The position numbers and the translations under genes were made by a program. 64,000 nt of DNA, taken from positions 1,798,001 to 1,862,000 of the forward strand of contig NZ_CP160452.1 of assembly GCF_041295575.1 (NCBI RefSeq). The letters are read 5' to 3'. The number at the start of each line of letters is the position of its first letter. Position 1 is the first letter of the stretch. The notes under the pieces were generated by a model, which saw nothing but the letters and a program-made list of their open reading frames with translations, did no database searches and was not told the origin of the DNA. The DNA is from Sporosarcina pasteurii. GTDB taxonomy: Bacteria > Bacillota > Bacilli > Bacillales_A > Planococcaceae. Shown one piece after another: positions 53,365 through 63,264 of the stretch.

Positions 53365-53404
53365 ATAAAAAAACAATAACTCCATCTGTATGATGGAGTT
53401 ATTG
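53365..53404 (-). terminator. Terminator of the ypiA-ypiB unit
   Basis: AATAACTCCATC and GATGGAGTTATT form a perfect 12-bp stem with a 5-base loop; the ypiB stop codon lies inside the stem and a T7 run follows on the minus strand. Confidence 0.9.
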
Positions 53405-53953
53405 CCTTTTGTTCATTGTCGTATCATTCAACATCGCTGATAGTACGAGAAACCGCTCTTTATCGTTGGTATCGAGTGCTTCGTCAATTCCTTTTCTAAG
53501 CGTTTCCCTTGTCATATTTTCGATACTTTCTTCCACTAACTGTTGGGCGATTCTTTTATCCGTTTCGCTTACTTGCAAATAGGCAGGTAAAAAAGGGTTT
53601 TCCTCACGAACACTTGCATAATGCGGACAGGCATGATTATTTGGGAAATTAAGCTGGATATACATTTTTTCATTTTCGTAAAGTCGCAAGTCATGAAATG
53701 ATTTTTCGGCATCGGCTGTCATTAAATTTCCTTTGTAGAAGCGAAACGGTATGCTTTCTGATTTTGTCGTAGATATCACCATTGCTCGCGGGCAATAATG
53801 AGCTTCATCTGTAAAGTGCACATTCTCTAAAAGTTTCTCGTGACTAAGCAAATAATTCAAAATCCACACACATTCGCGTCGCTTTAACTTATAACGCTTA
53901 AGGAACCATTTAACAAAATCTTTCTTAGCGTCGACAGGTACCATAGCCTTCAT
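53399..53953 (-). CDS. ypiB: ReoY/YpiB family protein
   Basis: A 184-residue soluble protein of the YpiB/UPF0302 family, named ReoY in Listeria and Bacillus, where it helps control ClpCP-dependent degradation of MurA. It has the family regions DAKKDFVKWFLKRYKLKRRE, CVWILNYLLSHEKLLENVHF, CPRAMVIST and LQLN-like YIQLNFPN. The frame extends 18 codons upstream into ypiA; ATG at 53951-53953 with TTAGGAGG 6 bases before it is used. Follows ypiA by 10 bases. Confidence 0.88.
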   Translation of the reverse strand: MKAMVPVDAKKDFVKWFLKRYKLKRRECVWILNYLLSHEKLLENVHFTDEAHYCPRAMVISTTKSESIPFRFYKGNLMTADAEKSFHDLRLYENEKMYIQLNFPNNHACPHYASVREENPFLPAYLQVSETDKRIAQQLVEESIENMTRETLRKGIDEALDTNDKERFLVLSAMLNDTTMNKRQ

Positions 53954-53963
53954 GTTATACCTC

Positions 53964-55220
53964 CTAATCATTTTGCGATTCGAGAAAAGCTCTCCAATTT
54001 GGGTCATCTGGGAAAAGTTTTACGAGTTGGTCCGCTACTTTGATCGCTTCACTACGTCTGCCTTCCTCAACAAGAAAGCTGGCATAGGAAGCAAGAAATT
54101 CGTGTTCTTCTTTCATTCCACTATATGCCTTCTTAAACGACTCATATGCATTGTCATATAATTCTGTTCTTTCATAAGCATATGCTAAGAAAGCATGTAA
54201 AGTAGGGATATCTTCAATATATTCGTTAGCATCTGTTAATAGTTCTATTAATTCTTCATCACGTTCGGTTGTATGGTATAACGAAGCGAGCGTTACAAGC
54301 GCTTCGATATATTCCGGATCTAACACGAGTGCTTCTTTTAAATACGACTCCGCTTCTACAGTATAGCCAAGTTTTAATGCACATTTCCCAGCAGACAATT
54401 GCAACTCTTTATCAAATTCGTCTCTTACTATACCTGCTTTGAATAAATCATATGCTTTCTGGTCCTCACCTGCTAAGATTTGCGCCTGCCCCGCTAACAT
54501 ATAAGCAGAATAATAATCAGGGTCTTGGCCAATTAATTCATCGAGTAGTGGAATTGCTCTTTTTGGATTACCCACTTGATAATAGGCAAAAGCGGCTCCA
54601 AATAGGATATCAGGTGGAGATGTATCTTGTAACATCTCTTCATAATAAGGAATCGCTTCCTCATAAGCTCCACCAGCACTATACGTTTCAGCCAATCTTG
54701 AAGTGATACTTACATCACCGATTTCATTGACTTGTTCTTTAATTTCTAAATAATAGCGAGCCGCTTCAGCATATCTTCCTGATTCTAATAATAATTCGGC
54801 GTATGCAAATTTAATAATCGGTTCTTCTGGCAGTAGTTCATGCGCTTCTTTAATTTTATCGATTGCAGTTTCTGCAAGTCCAATCAACTGGTAATAATCA
54901 GCAAGGACCAATAAAGCTTGAACATATTCGTCATCATCTTTTTTAATGTCATTCAATAACAATAATGCTTCGTCTTCTTCGCCTAGTTCAATGAGCGTAT
55001 TGGCACGGTCGATCTTTAATTGTGCTTCGTCTGGTAAATGAACGAGTAAAGTTTCATATAGATCATTCGCCTCTTTCATAAACCCATATGCCGCTAATAT
55101 ACTTGCAACTTCATATATCAAATCAAGATCCGTCGTTGCCTTTAGTTGATTCAAATAGGCTTCTAACGCTTCCATATCACCTTCTTGAATAATTCTTTCG
55201 ATTTCTTGTAACTGTTCCAT
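53964..55220 (-). CDS. ypiA: TPR protein YpiA
   Basis: A 418-residue tetratricopeptide-repeat protein: about ten TPR units in series (IYEVASILAAYGFMKEANDL, YYLEIKEQVNEIGDVSITSR, AYDLFKAGIVRDEFDKELQL). In Listeria and Bacillus YpiA-type ReoY partners are conserved beside aroA; YpiA itself has been linked to the same cell-wall control network only weakly. It lies 53 bases downstream of aroA and directly before ypiB. Confidence 0.88.
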   Translation of the reverse strand: MEQLQEIERIIQEGDMEALEAYLNQLKATTDLDLIYEVASILAAYGFMKEANDLYETLLVHLPDEAQLKIDRANTLIELGEEDEALLLLNDIKKDDDEYVQALLVLADYYQLIGLAETAIDKIKEAHELLPEEPIIKFAYAELLLESGRYAEAARYYLEIKEQVNEIGDVSITSRLAETYSAGGAYEEAIPYYEEMLQDTSPPDILFGAAFAYYQVGNPKRAIPLLDELIGQDPDYYSAYMLAGQAQILAGEDQKAYDLFKAGIVRDEFDKELQLSAGKCALKLGYTVEAESYLKEALVLDPEYIEALVTLASLYHTTERDEELIELLTDANEYIEDIPTLHAFLAYAYERTELYDNAYESFKKAYSGMKEEHEFLASYASFLVEEGRRSEAIKVADQLVKLFPDDPNWRAFLESQND

Positions 55221-55273
55221 ATTTTCACCTGTTCTTTCCCAATGTATACATTTAAATCGTCACGCATTCGATT

Positions 55274-56575
55274 CTAGCTTTTTTGCGCAACGCTTTCCAG
55301 GTCTTCAAAAAATGATGGATAAGAAATATCTATACATGCAGGATTTTGAATCGTAATCGGTTCCGATGCGATTAACGATGCAATACCTGCCATCATTCCG
55401 AGCCTATGATCTCCATAAGAATCCATCGTACCACCTTTTAACGGTGTTGGTCCATGAATAATCATTCCATCAGGAGTCGCTTCAATATTCGCACCAATTT
55501 TCGTCAATTCATTCGTAACAGCGGCAATTCTGTCTGTTTCCTTCACGCGCAATTCAGCCGCGTCTTTAATAATTGTCGTACCTTCTGCTTGTGTCGCTAA
55601 TAAAGCAATGATTGGTAACTCGTCGATTAAACGTGGAATTAGGTCACCGCCAATTTCTATACCTTGTAAAGGTTGATGATGAATTACCAGCGTACCAACT
55701 GGTTCACCGTTTTCATTCGATTCATTTGAAATAGTCACCCCAACACCCATTGCTTTTACTACATCAATAATTCCTGTTCTCGTTGGATTTAAGCCGACAT
55801 TTGTGAGGGTTAATGAGCTTCCGGGTGTCATGCCGGCTGCCACTATAAAAAAGGCCGCTGAAGATATATCTCCAGGTACGTGAACGGTTTGCCCTTGAAG
55901 CTTTGGTCCCTTTCGTATGCTTGCCGTTCCATTTGATACGCGAACATCTGCACCAAAATAACGTAGCATCTGTTCAGTATGGTCCCGCGACACTGTTTCC
56001 TCTTGCACAGAAGTCGTACCTTCTGCTTGTAATCCCGCAAAAAGAATTGCAGATTTCACTTGTGCGCTCGCCACTGGGTTTTCGTAATCAATCGCCTTTA
56101 AAGATGTTCCAGTGATTTTTAATGGCAGTAAATCTGTACCAGATTCAGAGTGGATAGATGCGCCCATTTCTCTTAATGGATTGGTGACACGGTCCATTGG
56201 TCGACTTGACAATGATTCATCACCACTAATTACAGCTTCTACGTTAGAACTCGCAAGAATACCTAGCATAAGCCGTGCAGTTGTCCCTGAATTACCTGCA
56301 TATAATTCTTCAGAAGGAGTTGTCCAGTTCTGAACCCCAGGACTATGAATTTCTACAGTGTTTCCCTTATTGTCAATGTTTACACCTAATTGTTTAAAAT
56401 TCTCTATTGTCCGTAAACAATCTTCTCCATTAAGAAAACCGGTAATTGTCGTTTTTCCTTCGGCAATCGAACCAAGCATAACAGCTCGGTGAGAAATCGA
56501 TTTATCGCCAGGGACCTTCAACTCGCCTTGTACTGTATTGTTTTTAAAATGAATCGTTTGTAAATGCTTCATCAT
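55274..56575 (-). CDS. aroA: 3-phosphoshikimate 1-carboxyvinyltransferase (EPSP synthase)
   Basis: Sixth step of the shikimate pathway. The 433-residue protein has PGDKSISHRAVMLGSIAEG, GNSGTTARLMLG, SSRPM, the RVKETDRI-type AELRVKETDRIAAV and the C-terminal YGDHRLGM. Called aroE in B. subtilis. A GTG at 56581 overlaps the AGGAG site, so ATG at 56573-56575 (or the next codon) is the start. Seventh gene of the aro supraoperon here after hisC and tyrA. Confidence 0.95.
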   Translation of the reverse strand: MMKHLQTIHFKNNTVQGELKVPGDKSISHRAVMLGSIAEGKTTITGFLNGEDCLRTIENFKQLGVNIDNKGNTVEIHSPGVQNWTTPSEELYAGNSGTTARLMLGILASSNVEAVISGDESLSSRPMDRVTNPLREMGASIHSESGTDLLPLKITGTSLKAIDYENPVASAQVKSAILFAGLQAEGTTSVQEETVSRDHTEQMLRYFGADVRVSNGTASIRKGPKLQGQTVHVPGDISSAAFFIVAAGMTPGSSLTLTNVGLNPTRTGIIDVVKAMGVGVTISNESNENGEPVGTLVIHHQPLQGIEIGGDLIPRLIDELPIIALLATQAEGTTIIKDAAELRVKETDRIAAVTNELTKIGANIEATPDGMIIHGPTPLKGGTMDSYGDHRLGMMAGIASLIASEPITIQNPACIDISYPSFFEDLESVAQKS

Positions 56576-56622
56576 GATCACTCCTAATATGAAAACTAAT
56601 ACGGATTGTTGCTGAAAAACAG

Positions 56623-57720
56623 CTACACAATATGTGAGCTGTAGTCGGTTTCCTCAGATAATGCGAGTTGGGCTTTGTTCCGGTCAGCAATTGTTTGAAA
56701 GCTGATGACTAAAATGCCGAATACATCAGTTCTTGTTTCGACGATACGTATATTGGTAATACTAATCTGCTCGTCTGCGAGGATTTTTGTAATTTCGGAT
56801 ATAATCCCAGGATGGTCCGGGATATCCACATGCAAGTCATACGTTGTAAAGAGCGCACCTTTAGAGATTGGTAATTCATCTCGATAATTTTTAGCTTCAC
56901 TAAAAAAGTTCTGGATTTGTTCAGGATCATTTTCTAGGAGCATCTTTCGAATTCGCGCCATTTCATCTGTCCAACCATCCAACTGCTTTAGTAACTCGTC
57001 TTTATTTTGAATTGTAATATCTCGCCACATAACCGGATCAGCTGAAGCGATTCTCGTTAAGTCTCTAAATCCTCCTGCGGCTAATTCTCTTACAAAAGGT
57101 TGACTTTCTTGTTGTTCAGACAGTCTTCCTACAAGGGATGATGCGATTAGATGTGGAAAATGGCTTACGATTGCCGTCATTCGGTCATGTTCTTCTGCAT
57201 TCATCACGACGACTTTTCCTTTTGTAGGGACGAGCAATTCTTGTAGTTTTTGAATCTGTTCTTTTTTAACTTGTTCAGAGGGTGTTAATATATAATAGGC
57301 ATTTTCAAAAAGATACTCTCGTGCTGCAGAAACACCACTTTTATGGGAACCGGTCATAGGATGGCCGCCTATAAAAGTAATGCCATGTTCTTGGAGTGTA
57401 GTAGCTGCGTTCATGATCGGGCCTTTTGTGCTCCCTGTATCAGAAATAATGACATGATCTTTTAACTTCCATGCCGGTACTTCTTGTAGCAAACGCACTG
57501 TCGTATTCACTGGCGTCGCAAAGATGATGACGTCTGCTTCCTCACTCACTTTATGAATGGACGCGGCAATCGTATCTATAATCCCTCGGCGGTATGCTTC
57601 TTGCATCGTACCATACGAATTATCGAAGCCCGTTACATGTACATTTCGATTTCTTTTTAATGCCAGTCCTAACGAACCGCCAATTAAGCCGAGTCCAATT
57701 ATCGAAACGTTTATCTTCAT
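56623..57720 (-). CDS. tyrA: Prephenate dehydrogenase (with ACT domain)
   Basis: NAD-dependent oxidative decarboxylation of prephenate for tyrosine. The 365-residue protein has the Rossmann motif IGLGLIGGSLGLALK, DTGSTKGPI, GGHPMTGSHKSGV and a C-terminal ACT domain (about 295-365; LHVDIPDHPGIISEITKIL) for feedback by tyrosine. The ATG overlaps the hisC TGA (ATGA). Confidence 0.95.
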   Translation of the reverse strand: MKINVSIIGLGLIGGSLGLALKRNRNVHVTGFDNSYGTMQEAYRRGIIDTIAASIHKVSEEADVIIFATPVNTTVRLLQEVPAWKLKDHVIISDTGSTKGPIMNAATTLQEHGITFIGGHPMTGSHKSGVSAAREYLFENAYYILTPSEQVKKEQIQKLQELLVPTKGKVVVMNAEEHDRMTAIVSHFPHLIASSLVGRLSEQQESQPFVRELAAGGFRDLTRIASADPVMWRDITIQNKDELLKQLDGWTDEMARIRKMLLENDPEQIQNFFSEAKNYRDELPISKGALFTTYDLHVDIPDHPGIISEITKILADEQISITNIRIVETRTDVFGILVISFQTIADRNKAQLALSEETDYSSHIV

Positions 57721-58817
57721 TTTAAACTTCCCGCACCTTCTAATAAAGTATCAAAAGCTTTGAAAAAACCATCATTTTGCTCGGCAGTCCCGACCGTCAC
57801 TCGTATATATCCAGGTGTTCCAAGCGCATCTCCGCTTCTTACAATATATCCTTGTTTTAATAGCTCTTCGGTTGCTACTGTTGCACTCACGGGAACTTGG
57901 AGTAAAACGAAATTGGCTTGAGAGTCGAATATATGAAGTCCATGTTGTTCCGCGTATGCGTAGAAGCGTTCCATTTGCGCTCTATTTAACGTTCTACATT
58001 TTTCAATAAAGGCTTTATCAGCAAATGCTTTTTCTGCTAGCGCCAAGCTTAAACTTGTCACGTTGAATGGACTGCGTGTTGTATTTAAAGGCGTAATTAA
58101 GGATTGATCGCCAATTGCATAACCAACGCGTAAAGCAGCTAATCCATATGCTTTTGAAAACGTTCGTAAAATGAGTACATTTTTATATTTATGAATGAGT
58201 TCTACAGTATCTATGTAGTGTTCATCTACAACATATTCATAATACGCTTCGTCAAGCACGACAAGGATGCGTTCCGGTACTTGCTCCAGAAAAGCTGTTA
58301 ACTGATCTTGCTTAATTAAGTTTCCGGTTGGGTTATTCGGACTACATAACCAAATGACAGACGTATTATGATCGATTGCTTCCAGAAAGCCATCTAAATC
58401 ATGTTCGCCATCGATTAAAGGAATTTCTTTGACTTCTGCCCCTTCAATTAGCGCATGATGTTTATACTGAGGAAATGTTGGCGTTGCAACAATTGTATTC
58501 GTGCCCTCTCCTAAAAGTGCTCGTGCGATAATGACAATAATTTCATCAGAACCACTACCAAATAGTAATTGATTTTCATTAATCTCCAATTCAGAAGCGA
58601 TTGTCGTACGCAGTTTTCCTGCATACCCATCTGGATAAATTTCTAGATCAACCGCTTGCGGAGATAATTGTTCATTGACGACATCAGATGCGCCATAAGG
58701 ATTTTCGTTAGACGCCAATTTGATAATATCTTCCAAGCCATACATCGCTTTAACTTCTTCAATTGATTTGCCAGGTGTATAAGGGGACATTTCTTTCAAT
58801 ACTTTTCTCCAACGCAT
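57717..58817 (-). CDS. hisC: Histidinol-phosphate / aromatic aminotransferase
   Basis: PLP enzyme of class II, used for histidinol phosphate and, in Bacillus, also for tyrosine and phenylalanine synthesis. The 366-residue protein has IKLASNENPYG, GSGSDEIIVIIAR, NNPTGNLIK, LDEAYYEYV and the PLP lysine in RTFSKAYGLAALRVGYAIG. A TTG five codons upstream is the GGAGGAG site itself; ATG at 58815-58817 is the start. It follows aroH directly; the trp genes that separate them in B. subtilis are absent. Confidence 0.93.
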   Translation of the reverse strand: MRWRKVLKEMSPYTPGKSIEEVKAMYGLEDIIKLASNENPYGASDVVNEQLSPQAVDLEIYPDGYAGKLRTTIASELEINENQLLFGSGSDEIIVIIARALLGEGTNTIVATPTFPQYKHHALIEGAEVKEIPLIDGEHDLDGFLEAIDHNTSVIWLCSPNNPTGNLIKQDQLTAFLEQVPERILVVLDEAYYEYVVDEHYIDTVELIHKYKNVLILRTFSKAYGLAALRVGYAIGDQSLITPLNTTRSPFNVTSLSLALAEKAFADKAFIEKCRTLNRAQMERFYAYAEQHGLHIFDSQANFVLLQVPVSATVATEELLKQGYIVRSGDALGTPGYIRVTVGTAEQNDGFFKAFDTLLEGAGSLK

Positions 58818-58840
58818 AACGATCTCCTCCAATTGTTTGT

Positions 58841-59206
58841 TTATTTTTGTAAATCGGGTCTTAATTTCACTGCCTCATTTTGATATATATGAATGATGTT
58901 TTTTTGCGGGATTGTACAATTTGCATGTAGTAAAACACGTATACATAACGGCATTCCTCCCGGTACATTCATCTCATGTGTACACATCACAGGCACATAT
59001 TTCCACCCTTCAATGGAACGTACAGCTTTTGCTGGAAAAGCTGACTGAATATCTGCCGTTGTCGAAATTAATACAGAAACAATATCTTCTGGCAATACAT
59101 TGTTCGCCTGCGCCATTTCTTGAACAAGTGCCTCTGTCGCTTGTAAAACATCTTGTTCATCATCACTTTTAATCGTCGTTGCCCCGCGTAAACCCCTCAC
59201 TGTCAA
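58841..59206 (-). CDS. aroH: Chorismate mutase AroH
   Basis: Monofunctional trimeric chorismate mutase converting chorismate to prephenate. The 121-residue protein reads (M)LTVRGLRGATTI at the start and has the active-site residues of B. subtilis AroH (R in VRGLRGATT, FPAKAVR, CIRVLLH, LRPDL). The start is a TTG with GGAGGG 6 bases upstream; TTGA overlaps the aroB stop. The longer open frame to 59254 lies inside aroB and is rejected. Confidence 0.93.
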   Translation of the reverse strand: MTVRGLRGATTIKSDDEQDVLQATEALVQEMAQANNVLPEDIVSVLISTTADIQSAFPAKAVRSIEGWKYVPVMCTHEMNVPGGMPLCIRVLLHANCTIPQKNIIHIYQNEAVKLRPDLQK

Positions 59207-60303
59207 GACATTCCCTCCGTCCTTGTCGTTAGCTCCTGAAACGCTCGTAAACATTGTTCCCTTGTTACTTCTGTTACAAATGGTTGTCCAATCCCCTTAA
59301 GTAAAACGAAATTTAACTTTCCATGGGACATTTTTTTATCCTTTTGCATATAGTTCATAAATTCGTCAAAAGAGAAATCATGAATTGAATGAAGTGGATA
59401 TTCATGTTCATTTGCGAATTGAATTAACTGTTCTGTTAACGTTTTTGCCGTAAGCCCCATCATTTCACTCAACTGTAAGCTGTAAATCATTCCAATCATG
59501 ACAGATTCTCCGTGGCTCAATTTACCAAATCCACAGGCCGCTTCAACAGCATGACCGAATGTATGCCCAAAATTGAGAAATTTCCGGGTAGACTGCTCAA
59601 ATTCATCTTCTGCAACGATCTTTGCTTTCACTTGAATGCCTTTTAATAACTCTTCCGTTAACCATTTTTCAGATGGATTCGTAAATGATTTATTTGCGAG
59701 TAATTGCATCGTCCACTCTTCATTAGAAATAAAAGCATGCTTTAGTAATTCAGCAAGACCTGACCTGACTTCCTGAGACGGTAAGGAGGAGAATAATCCT
59801 GTTTGAAATAACACAGCAGATGGTTGATGAAATGCACCTACCATATTTTTCCCTTCAGGCATATTAATTGCAGTTTTCCCCCCTACTGCACTGTCATGGG
59901 CAAGGATCGTTGTCGGGCAATGGATGTAACGAATTCCCCTCATAAATGTTGCCGCGACATACCCAGCTAAATCTCCACAAGCCCCCCCGCCGTATGCAAT
60001 AATTAGCGACTGGCGGGTAAAACCTTGTTGTAATAAAAAAGATTGACAGTCAGCATAAGTGGCAATTGATTTACATGCTTCACCAGCTGGAATTGTTTTT
60101 ACGACTAATTTGTCTTTCACAATCGCTAAAGACTCTTCAAGTAACGGTAAATGAATCGCGGCTACTTTTTCATCTGCAATAATCGCAATTCGATCAGCAC
60201 TTGTGAGTAAGTCTTTATAAACAGTAGAAAAAAGTGCATACGTAGTAGGTCCAATTAGTACATCATATCGATGATTTGTCGTTTCAACTGTCAATTTCCC
60301 CAT
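59203..60303 (-). CDS. aroB: 3-dehydroquinate synthase
   Basis: Second step of the shikimate pathway; NAD- and zinc-dependent cyclisation of DAHP. The 366-residue protein has AYGGGACGDLAGYVAATFMR, PTTILAHDSAVGGKTAIN, the metal-binding GLAELLKHAFI and NFGHTFGHAVEA. It starts one base after the aroC stop and overlaps aroH by four bases. Confidence 0.96.
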   Translation of the reverse strand: MGKLTVETTNHRYDVLIGPTTYALFSTVYKDLLTSADRIAIIADEKVAAIHLPLLEESLAIVKDKLVVKTIPAGEACKSIATYADCQSFLLQQGFTRQSLIIAYGGGACGDLAGYVAATFMRGIRYIHCPTTILAHDSAVGGKTAINMPEGKNMVGAFHQPSAVLFQTGLFSSLPSQEVRSGLAELLKHAFISNEEWTMQLLANKSFTNPSEKWLTEELLKGIQVKAKIVAEDEFEQSTRKFLNFGHTFGHAVEAACGFGKLSHGESVMIGMIYSLQLSEMMGLTAKTLTEQLIQFANEHEYPLHSIHDFSFDEFMNYMQKDKKMSHGKLNFVLLKGIGQPFVTEVTREQCLRAFQELTTRTEGMS

Positions 60304-60304
60304 G

Positions 60305-61486
60305 TTAAAACTCCTTTACATACGCTCTGTACGCTTCAACTTCCTTTTGAATGCCATCTATCGTATCGGCTCGAAACTCCTCCATAATCGCTTGTGCGAG
60401 CGCTGTTGCAATTACGTGTTCAGCTACAACCGATGCCGCTGGAACTGCACAAGGATCTGAACGCTCAATCGTTGCAACAAATGGCTCTTTCGTGTCTATG
60501 TCAACACTTTCAAGCGGTTTATACAGAGTCGGAATTGGTTTCATGACACCTTTTACTTTGATTGGCATTCCCGTGGACATACCACCTTCTAAGCCACCAA
60601 GGCGATTCGTTTTTCGGTAGTAGCCTCTTTCTTCATCCCATGCAATCTCATCGTGCACTTCGCTTCCAGGTAATTGGGCCATTTCAAACCCAAGCCCAAT
60701 TTCCACCCCTTTGAATGCGTTAATACTCATCATTGCACTCGCTAACTTTGCGTCAAGTTTTCGGTCGAATTGTACATAACTGCCAATCCCAGGCGGGCAG
60801 CCTTCGATGATGACTTCTACAACACCGCCGATGGTATCGCCTCTTTCTTTTGCATCATCTATCGCTTGGACCATCTTCTTAGATGCCTCTGGATCTGCAC
60901 AGTAAACTGGGTCTTGTCCAATCACTGTTCGTAACTCTTCCATGCTTAAGTTTTCATAAGTAGATGAATCGATTTTGACACCACCAATATCATGAACATG
61001 CGCCACTGTTGTAATCCCAATTTCTTCTAAAAACTTTTTCGCAACGGCCCCTATTGCAACTCGCATCGTTGTTTCACGAGCCGATGAACGTTCTAGCACA
61101 TTACGTAAATCACGATGCCCATATTTCATACCGCCTACAAGATCAGCATGTCCTGGACGCGGACGTGAGATTTGACGTTTAATAGTTGCCGGATCCACAT
61201 CTTCACCTAATGGTTCAATCCCCATTATTTTTGTCCAATGTTTCCAGTCGTCGTTTACAACTGTTAATGTGACTGGAGACCCGAGTGTTTTCCCATGGCG
61301 AACACCTGAAGAAATGACGACTTCATCTGTTTCGATTTGCATGCGTCGACCTCGTCCGTGTCCACCTTGTCTTCTTGTCAGTTCTTTATTAATCATGTCT
61401 ACCGTTAAGTCCATTTGGGCAGGTAAACCTTCAATAATAGCTGTTAATTGAGGTCCGTGTGATTCTCCTGCTGTAAAAAATCTCAT
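60305..61486 (-). CDS. aroC: Chorismate synthase
   Basis: FMN-dependent last step to chorismate. The 393-residue protein has [69 protein letters not shown] and [16 protein letters not shown]. Called aroF in B. subtilis. ATG at 61484-61486 is preferred over the ATG two codons upstream, which leaves only one base after GAGGG. First gene of aroC-aroB-aroH-hisC-tyrA-aroA. Confidence 0.96.
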   Translation of the reverse strand: MRFFTAGESHGPQLTAIIEGLPAQMDLTVDMINKELTRRQGGHGRGRRMQIETDEVVISSGVRHGKTLGSPVTLTVVNDDWKHWTKIMGIEPLGEDVDPATIKRQISRPRPGHADLVGGMKYGHRDLRNVLERSSARETTMRVAIGAVAKKFLEEIGITTVAHVHDIGGVKIDSSTYENLSMEELRTVIGQDPVYCADPEASKKMVQAIDDAKERGDTIGGVVEVIIEGCPPGIGSYVQFDRKLDAKLASAMMSINAFKGVEIGLGFEMAQLPGSEVHDEIAWDEERGYYRKTNRLGGLEGGMSTGMPIKVKGVMKPIPTLYKPLESVDIDTKEPFVATIERSDPCAVPAASVVAEHVIATALAQAIMEEFRADTIDGIQKEVEAYRAYVKEF

Positions 61487-61658
61487 TCCCATTCCCTCAC
61501 TTTCTTGTATATCGCGCGTCCGTGATTTGCTCGTTTTATGCCTATCTCAATTTAGGCAACGCACTGCGCTTTTTTAATTCCTATTTCATAGCACTATACC
61601 AAATTGTTTGAGTTTCGACTATACTTATCTTTGAAAATATTCAAAAACAATATGTAAA

Positions 61659-62667
<1,009 letters not shown>

Positions 62668-62679
62668 TTAATTATAAGA

Positions 62680-62710
62680 AAAACAGCCGTGCGGAAACCG
62701 CTTGGCTGCT
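62680..62710 (-). terminator. Terminator of ndk
   Basis: AGCC(AA)GCGG and CCGC(AC)GGCT form a stem with an internal mismatch and a short loop; GTTTTTC follows on the minus strand. Confidence 0.65.
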
Positions 62711-62722
62711 TTATTCAATGAA

Positions 62723-63169
62723 TTAGATAATCCAAGTAGACATTGTTTTGTCGTATGATACAAGTTCTTCTTCTTTGAAGAAAAGACCAATTTCACGAAC
62801 TGCAGATTCTGGTGAGTCAGAACCGTGGATGATATTTTTCCCTACAGTTACTGCGTAGTCACCGCGAATTGTTCCTGGAGCTGATTCTGTTGGATTTGTT
62901 GCACCAACGAGTAGACGTGCTGTTGAAATAACATTTTCACCTTCCCAAACCATTGCAAAAACTGGTCCAGATGTGATGAAATCAACTAGTTCGCCGAAAA
63001 ATGGACGTTCTTTATGTTCTCCGTAATGTTGTTGTGCTAGTTCTTCTGTAACTTGCATTAGTTTCGCACCAACAAGTTGGAAACCTTTGTTTTCAAAACG
63101 GCTTACAATGTCGCCAATCAAGTTGCGCTGAACGCCGTCTGGTTTTACCATTAAAAATGTTCTTTCCAT
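62723..63169 (-). CDS. ndk: Nucleoside diphosphate kinase
   Basis: Balances NTP pools by phosphate transfer through a histidine. The 148-residue protein starts [20 protein letters not shown] and has the active site [24 protein letters not shown]-type site precedes the ATG. It lies between hepT and cheR with its own promoter and terminator. Confidence 0.97.
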   Translation of the reverse strand: MERTFLMVKPDGVQRNLIGDIVSRFENKGFQLVGAKLMQVTEELAQQHYGEHKERPFFGELVDFITSGPVFAMVWEGENVISTARLLVGATNPTESAPGTIRGDYAVTVGKNIIHGSDSPESAVREIGLFFKEEELVSYDKTMSTWII

Positions 63170-63223
63170 TTAAAAACACTCCTCTAATTATGTGTACATT
63201 GACAGGGTGAAATCCCCTTGTAA

Positions 63224-63252
63224 ATCGTATCATCGGTTTATACTTCTTTCAA
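63224..63252 (-). promoter_or_regulatory. Sigma-A promoter of ndk
   Basis: TTGAAA (63247-63252), 17-base spacer, TACGAT (63224-63229) on the minus strand, about 55 bases before the ndk ATG. Confidence 0.6.
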
Positions 63253-63264
63253 GCATTTAGGTTA

